Shown one piece after another: positions 61,344-64,000 of a stretch of 64,000 nucleotides of DNA. Under the pieces are notes generated by a model that did no database searches, had not been told where the DNA came from, and was given only the letters and a program-made list of their open reading frames with translations. Origin of the DNA: Vicinamibacteria bacterium (GTDB lineage Bacteria; Acidobacteriota; Vicinamibacteria; Vicinamibacterales; UBA8438); contig JAJEEU010000007.1 of NCBI GenBank assembly GCA_022820825.1, positions 1 to 64,000 of the forward strand, written 5' to 3'. Both the position numbers and the translations under genes were made by a program. Every line of letters begins with the position of its first letter. Position 1 is the first letter of the stretch.

Positions 61344-64000
61344 GTGAACCGCGCCATTATGTGGCTCGCCGGCAACCCGGTCGCCGCGAATCTCCTGATG
61401 GTCCTCATCGTCGTCAGCGGCCTGATGGCCGCCGCGACAATCAGCGTAGAGGTCTTTCCCGAGGTCGAGCTCGATCGGATCAGCATCCGGGTGCCCTATC
61501 TGGGGGCGGCGCCCGAGGAAGTCGAGTCCGGCGTCGTCGTCCGCGTCGAGGAGTCCATTCAGAACATCAACGGCATCAAGGAGATCGTGTCGACCGCTGC
61601 GGAGGGCAGCGCATCGATAGTCGTGGAGCTGGAGTTGGGCGCCGACTCGCAGCAGGTGTTCCATGAAGTAACCAACAACGTCCAGGAGATCACGACGTTT
61701 CCGATCGAAACCGAAAGGCCGATCGTCCGCGAGCTGGCCACCCGCAGCAAGGTCATGGATATCGCCATCGCCGGCGACACGGACGTTGCCGTGCTGAAGA
61801 CGATTGCCGAGCGGGTGCGGGACGGCCTGGTGGCCATGCCGGACGTCAGCCAGGTCGAGATCGTGAGCGTCCCGCAATACGAGATCTCGATCGAGGTGTC
61901 GGAAGTGGCCCTGCGCCGGCACCAGATCACGTTCGACCAGGTCGCGAACGCCGTCCGGCGCTCCTCCCTGGATGTGCCCGGCGGCTCGCTGCACACCGAG
62001 CGCGGCGAGATCCTGCTGCGCACGGTCGGACAGGCGTACCGGGGCGCGGACTACGAGAACCTCGTGTTCTGGACGCGGCCCGACGGGAGTCGCCTGCTCC
62101 TGAGCGATGTGGCGACCGTGGTCGACGGCTTCGCGGAAACAGATCAGCAGGCCCGTTTCGACCAGGTCACGGCCGTTACCGTCTCGGTCTACCGGTCGGG
62201 AGAGCAGAGCGCGCTCGATGTCGCGGCGGCGGTGCGCGACTACGTGGTACGGGCGGAGGCCTGGTTGCCGGAGGGGATCACGTTGACCGTCTGGCAGGAC
62301 CAGACGCAGGCCCTGTCGGATCGGTTGGCGATCATGTTGAACAACGGCGCCATGGGGTTCGCGCTCGTTCTCGTGGTGCTGAGTCTGTTCCTCCGCATGC
62401 GTCTCGCATTGTGGGTCAGTCTAGGGATACCCATCTCGTTCCTCGGCGCGCTCGCGGTCATGCCGCACCTGGACATGACCATCAACATGGTTTCCTGCTT
62501 CGCGTTCATCCTGGTGCTCGGCGTCCTGGTCGACGACGCAATCATGGTGGGCGAGAACATACACCGCCACCGGGAAGCACACGGAGACGGCCTGCGAGGC
62601 GCCATCGAAGGCGCGCAGGAAATCTCGAAGCCGGTGATCTACGCCGTCCTGACGACGGCGGCGGCATTCCTGCCCCTGCTGTTCGTACCAGGCGCATTCG
62701 GGAAGATCTTCCGCATCATTCCGATCGTGGTGATTCCCTGCCTGCTGTTCTCGCTGCTCGAATCGCTGGGCATCCTGCCGGCTCACCTGGCGCACACGCG
62801 CCGTAGCGGCCCACCCGGCCCGTGGCGCCGTCTCCAGCAGCGCGTTGCCGGGGGACTCATGTGGCTTGTGCGGAAGGGCTACGAACCGCTCCTGGAAGCG
62901 GCTCTCCGCTGGCGTTACGTGACGGCGGCCGTCGGCCTGTCCGGCCTGGTGCTGACTGCCGGCATCGCCCTGAGCGGATCGACCAGCTTCCGTTTCTTTC
63001 CGTCGATCGAGAACGAGTTCATGAGCGCCTCGGTCACGATGCCATTGGGCACGCCGGTCGAGGTGACCTCTGAAGCCATTGCCAAGTTCGAGACGGGCGC
63101 CGCGCGGCTGCGCGCCAGGCTGAACGACGAGACCGGCACGGACTATTTCCGGCACGTGGCGACGGTCATCGGCGACCAGCCCTCGCAGGCGGCGGGCGGC
63201 CGGCTGGGAGACATCGGCCTCGCAGACGGCGCGGACGCCCACCTCGGTGAGGTAACTATCGAGCTGGCGCCGGCCGAGCTGCGAACGTACTCGAGCGAGC
63301 AACTCGGCCTGATGTGGCGCGACGAGACCGGTCCGGTTCCGGAAGCGGTCGCGATCGATGTCGACACGTCGCTGCTGGACCCGGGCGAGGACCTGGACCT
63401 GCAACTGTCCGGACCGGATCTGGAGCAACTGCGCGCGGCGGCCGATCGTATCAAGGACAAGCTGCGCACCTACAGCGGCGTCTATGCGATCTCCGATTCA
63501 CTGCGGACCGGCAAGGAGGAGGTGCGCCTCAACATCCGCCCGGCGGCGGAAACCCTCGGGCTGACGCTGCAGGACCTCGGCAACCAGGTCCGCCAGGCTT
63601 TCTACGGCGAGGAGGTGCAACGGATCCAGCGCGGGCGGGAGGACATCCGCGTCATGGTGCGCTATCCCCGCGCTGAGCGGCGGTCTGTCGGCGACCTCGA
63701 GAACCTGCGCATCCGCACCCCGGACGGCGGCGAAGTGCCGTTCGGCCTGGTAGCGGAGATGGAACCGGGACGAGGCTTCGCGTCGATCCAGCGCGTGGAT
63801 CGGAACCGCTCCGTGAACGTGACCGCGTCGGTCGACCCCCAGGTCTCGTCGGCGTCGGAGGTAATAGCCGACCTGGAGGAACGGATCCTTCCGGAATTGC
63901 TGGCGCACTTTCCGGACGTGTTCTACAGCTTCCGGGGAGCGCAGGCGCAACAGGAGGAGACGGTCGCGGCCCTGCGGCTGGGGTTCGTCCAGAGCGTGCT
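61344..64000 (+). CDS. Second RND efflux transporter (partial, cut by window end)
   Basis: About 885 codons are visible with no stop. The N-terminus is NPVAANLLMVLIVVSGLMAA, a first helix of RND type, then PEEVESGVVVRVEESIQNIN, the helix-4 proton-relay FILVLGVLVDDAIMVGENIH and FGKIFRIIPIVVIPCLLFSL. GTG 61344 has GAGGAG 7 nt upstream. It belongs to the same broad class as the neighbour at 56870-60013, but is no close duplicate. No adaptor gene lies upstream on its strand, so it may share the divergent adaptor or use one beyond the window. Substrate is unknown. Confidence 0.92.
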   Translation, partial: MNRAIMWLAGNPVAANLLMVLIVVSGLMAAATISVEVFPEVELDRISIRVPYLGAAPEEVESGVVVRVEESIQNINGIKEIVSTAAEGSASIVVELELGADSQQVFHEVTNNVQEITTFPIETERPIVRELATRSKVMDIAIAGDTDVAVLKTIAERVRDGLVAMPDVSQVEIVSVPQYEISIEVSEVALRRHQITFDQVANAVRRSSLDVPGGSLHTERGEILLRTVGQAYRGADYENLVFWTRPDGSRLLLSDVATVVDGFAETDQQARFDQVTAVTVSVYRSGEQSALDVAAAVRDYVVRAEAWLPEGITLTVWQDQTQALSDRLAIMLNNGAMGFALVLVVLSLFLRMRLALWVSLGIPISFLGALAVMPHLDMTINMVSCFAFILVLGVLVDDAIMVGENIHRHREAHGDGLRGAIEGAQEISKPVIYAVLTTAAAFLPLLFVPGAFGKIFRIIPIVVIPCLLFSLLESLGILPAHLAHTRRSGPPGPWRRLQQRVAGGLMWLVRKGYEPLLEAALRWRYVTAAVGLSGLVLTAGIALSGSTSFRFFPSIENEFMSASVTMPLGTPVEVTSEAIAKFETGAARLRARLNDETGTDYFRHVATVIGDQPSQAAGGRLGDIGLADGADAHLGEVTIELAPAELRTYSSEQLGLMWRDETGPVPEAVAIDVDTSLLDPGEDLDLQLSGPDLEQLRAAADRIKDKLRTYSGVYAISDSLRTGKEEVRLNIRPAAETLGLTLQDLGNQVRQAFYGEEVQRIQRGREDIRVMVRYPRAERRSVGDLENLRIRTPDGGEVPFGLVAEMEPGRGFASIQRVDRNRSVNVTASVDPQVSSASEVIADLEERILPELLAHFPDVFYSFRGAQAQQEETVAALRLGFVQSV

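Overview
The window reads as a chromosomal segment of a high-GC, Gram-negative, free-living heterotroph, most like an uncultured Acidobacteriota. The clues are several secreted PQQ quinoproteins, a paired DUF1592/DUF1588-type cytochrome protein and DUF1552 protein, Tat-exported enzymes, a secreted M1 peptidase and RND pumps. This placement is an inference from gene content, since no rRNA or phylogenetic marker is present. No tRNA, rRNA, CRISPR array, transposase or integrase was seen.

Left flank (1-14.3 kb): metabolic and envelope genes. These are a lipoprotein start, an OsmC-family peroxidase with an in-frame TGA where the catalytic Cys should be (a selenocysteine candidate with a SECIS-like hairpin), NAD-type isocitrate dehydrogenase, a thioredoxin/six-hairpin protein, transketolase, a PQQ dehydrogenase, a MerA/Lpd-like disulfide reductase, the methionine sulfoxide repair enzymes MsrP and MsrA, a DUF481 outer-membrane protein, a secreted PHP-domain protein and a small zincin.

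Centre (14.3-40.3 kb): a defence island, almost all on the minus strand. Its frame is a helicase (35676-39293), a DUF1156 DNA methylase (25935-29156) and a DUF499 ATPase (15891-19202), the trio I recall being predicted as the Hma (helicase-methylase-ATPase) system. Other modules lie between these three: a large nuclease-STAND ATPase with a 39-aa peptide and an AbiJ-like HEPN protein; a HicAB pair; and a tightly overlapped cassette of a second methyltransferase, a MORC-like GHKL/histidine kinase, a receiver-like protein, an SMC-like ATPase and a Toprim-like protein. A HigB/HigA-ImmA toxin-antitoxin pair sits at the left edge. The helicase carries its own XRE-type DNA-binding domain and has a strong promoter with a palindrome just upstream, suggesting autoregulation of the whole island.

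Right flank (40.5-64 kb): DUF1552 and DUF1592 secreted proteins, a secreted ankyrin protein, an AAA/DUF4143 ATPase behind a perfect AT-rich palindrome, two more PQQ dehydrogenases, a BON-domain protein, a double-domain PPK2 (Pap) kinase, a membrane protein, an M1 peptidase, an RND pump with its adaptor, and a divergent second RND gene cut by the window end. Several genes in both flanks have a -10-like hexamer only 7-9 nt before the start codon, which suggests leaderless transcription is common in this organism.
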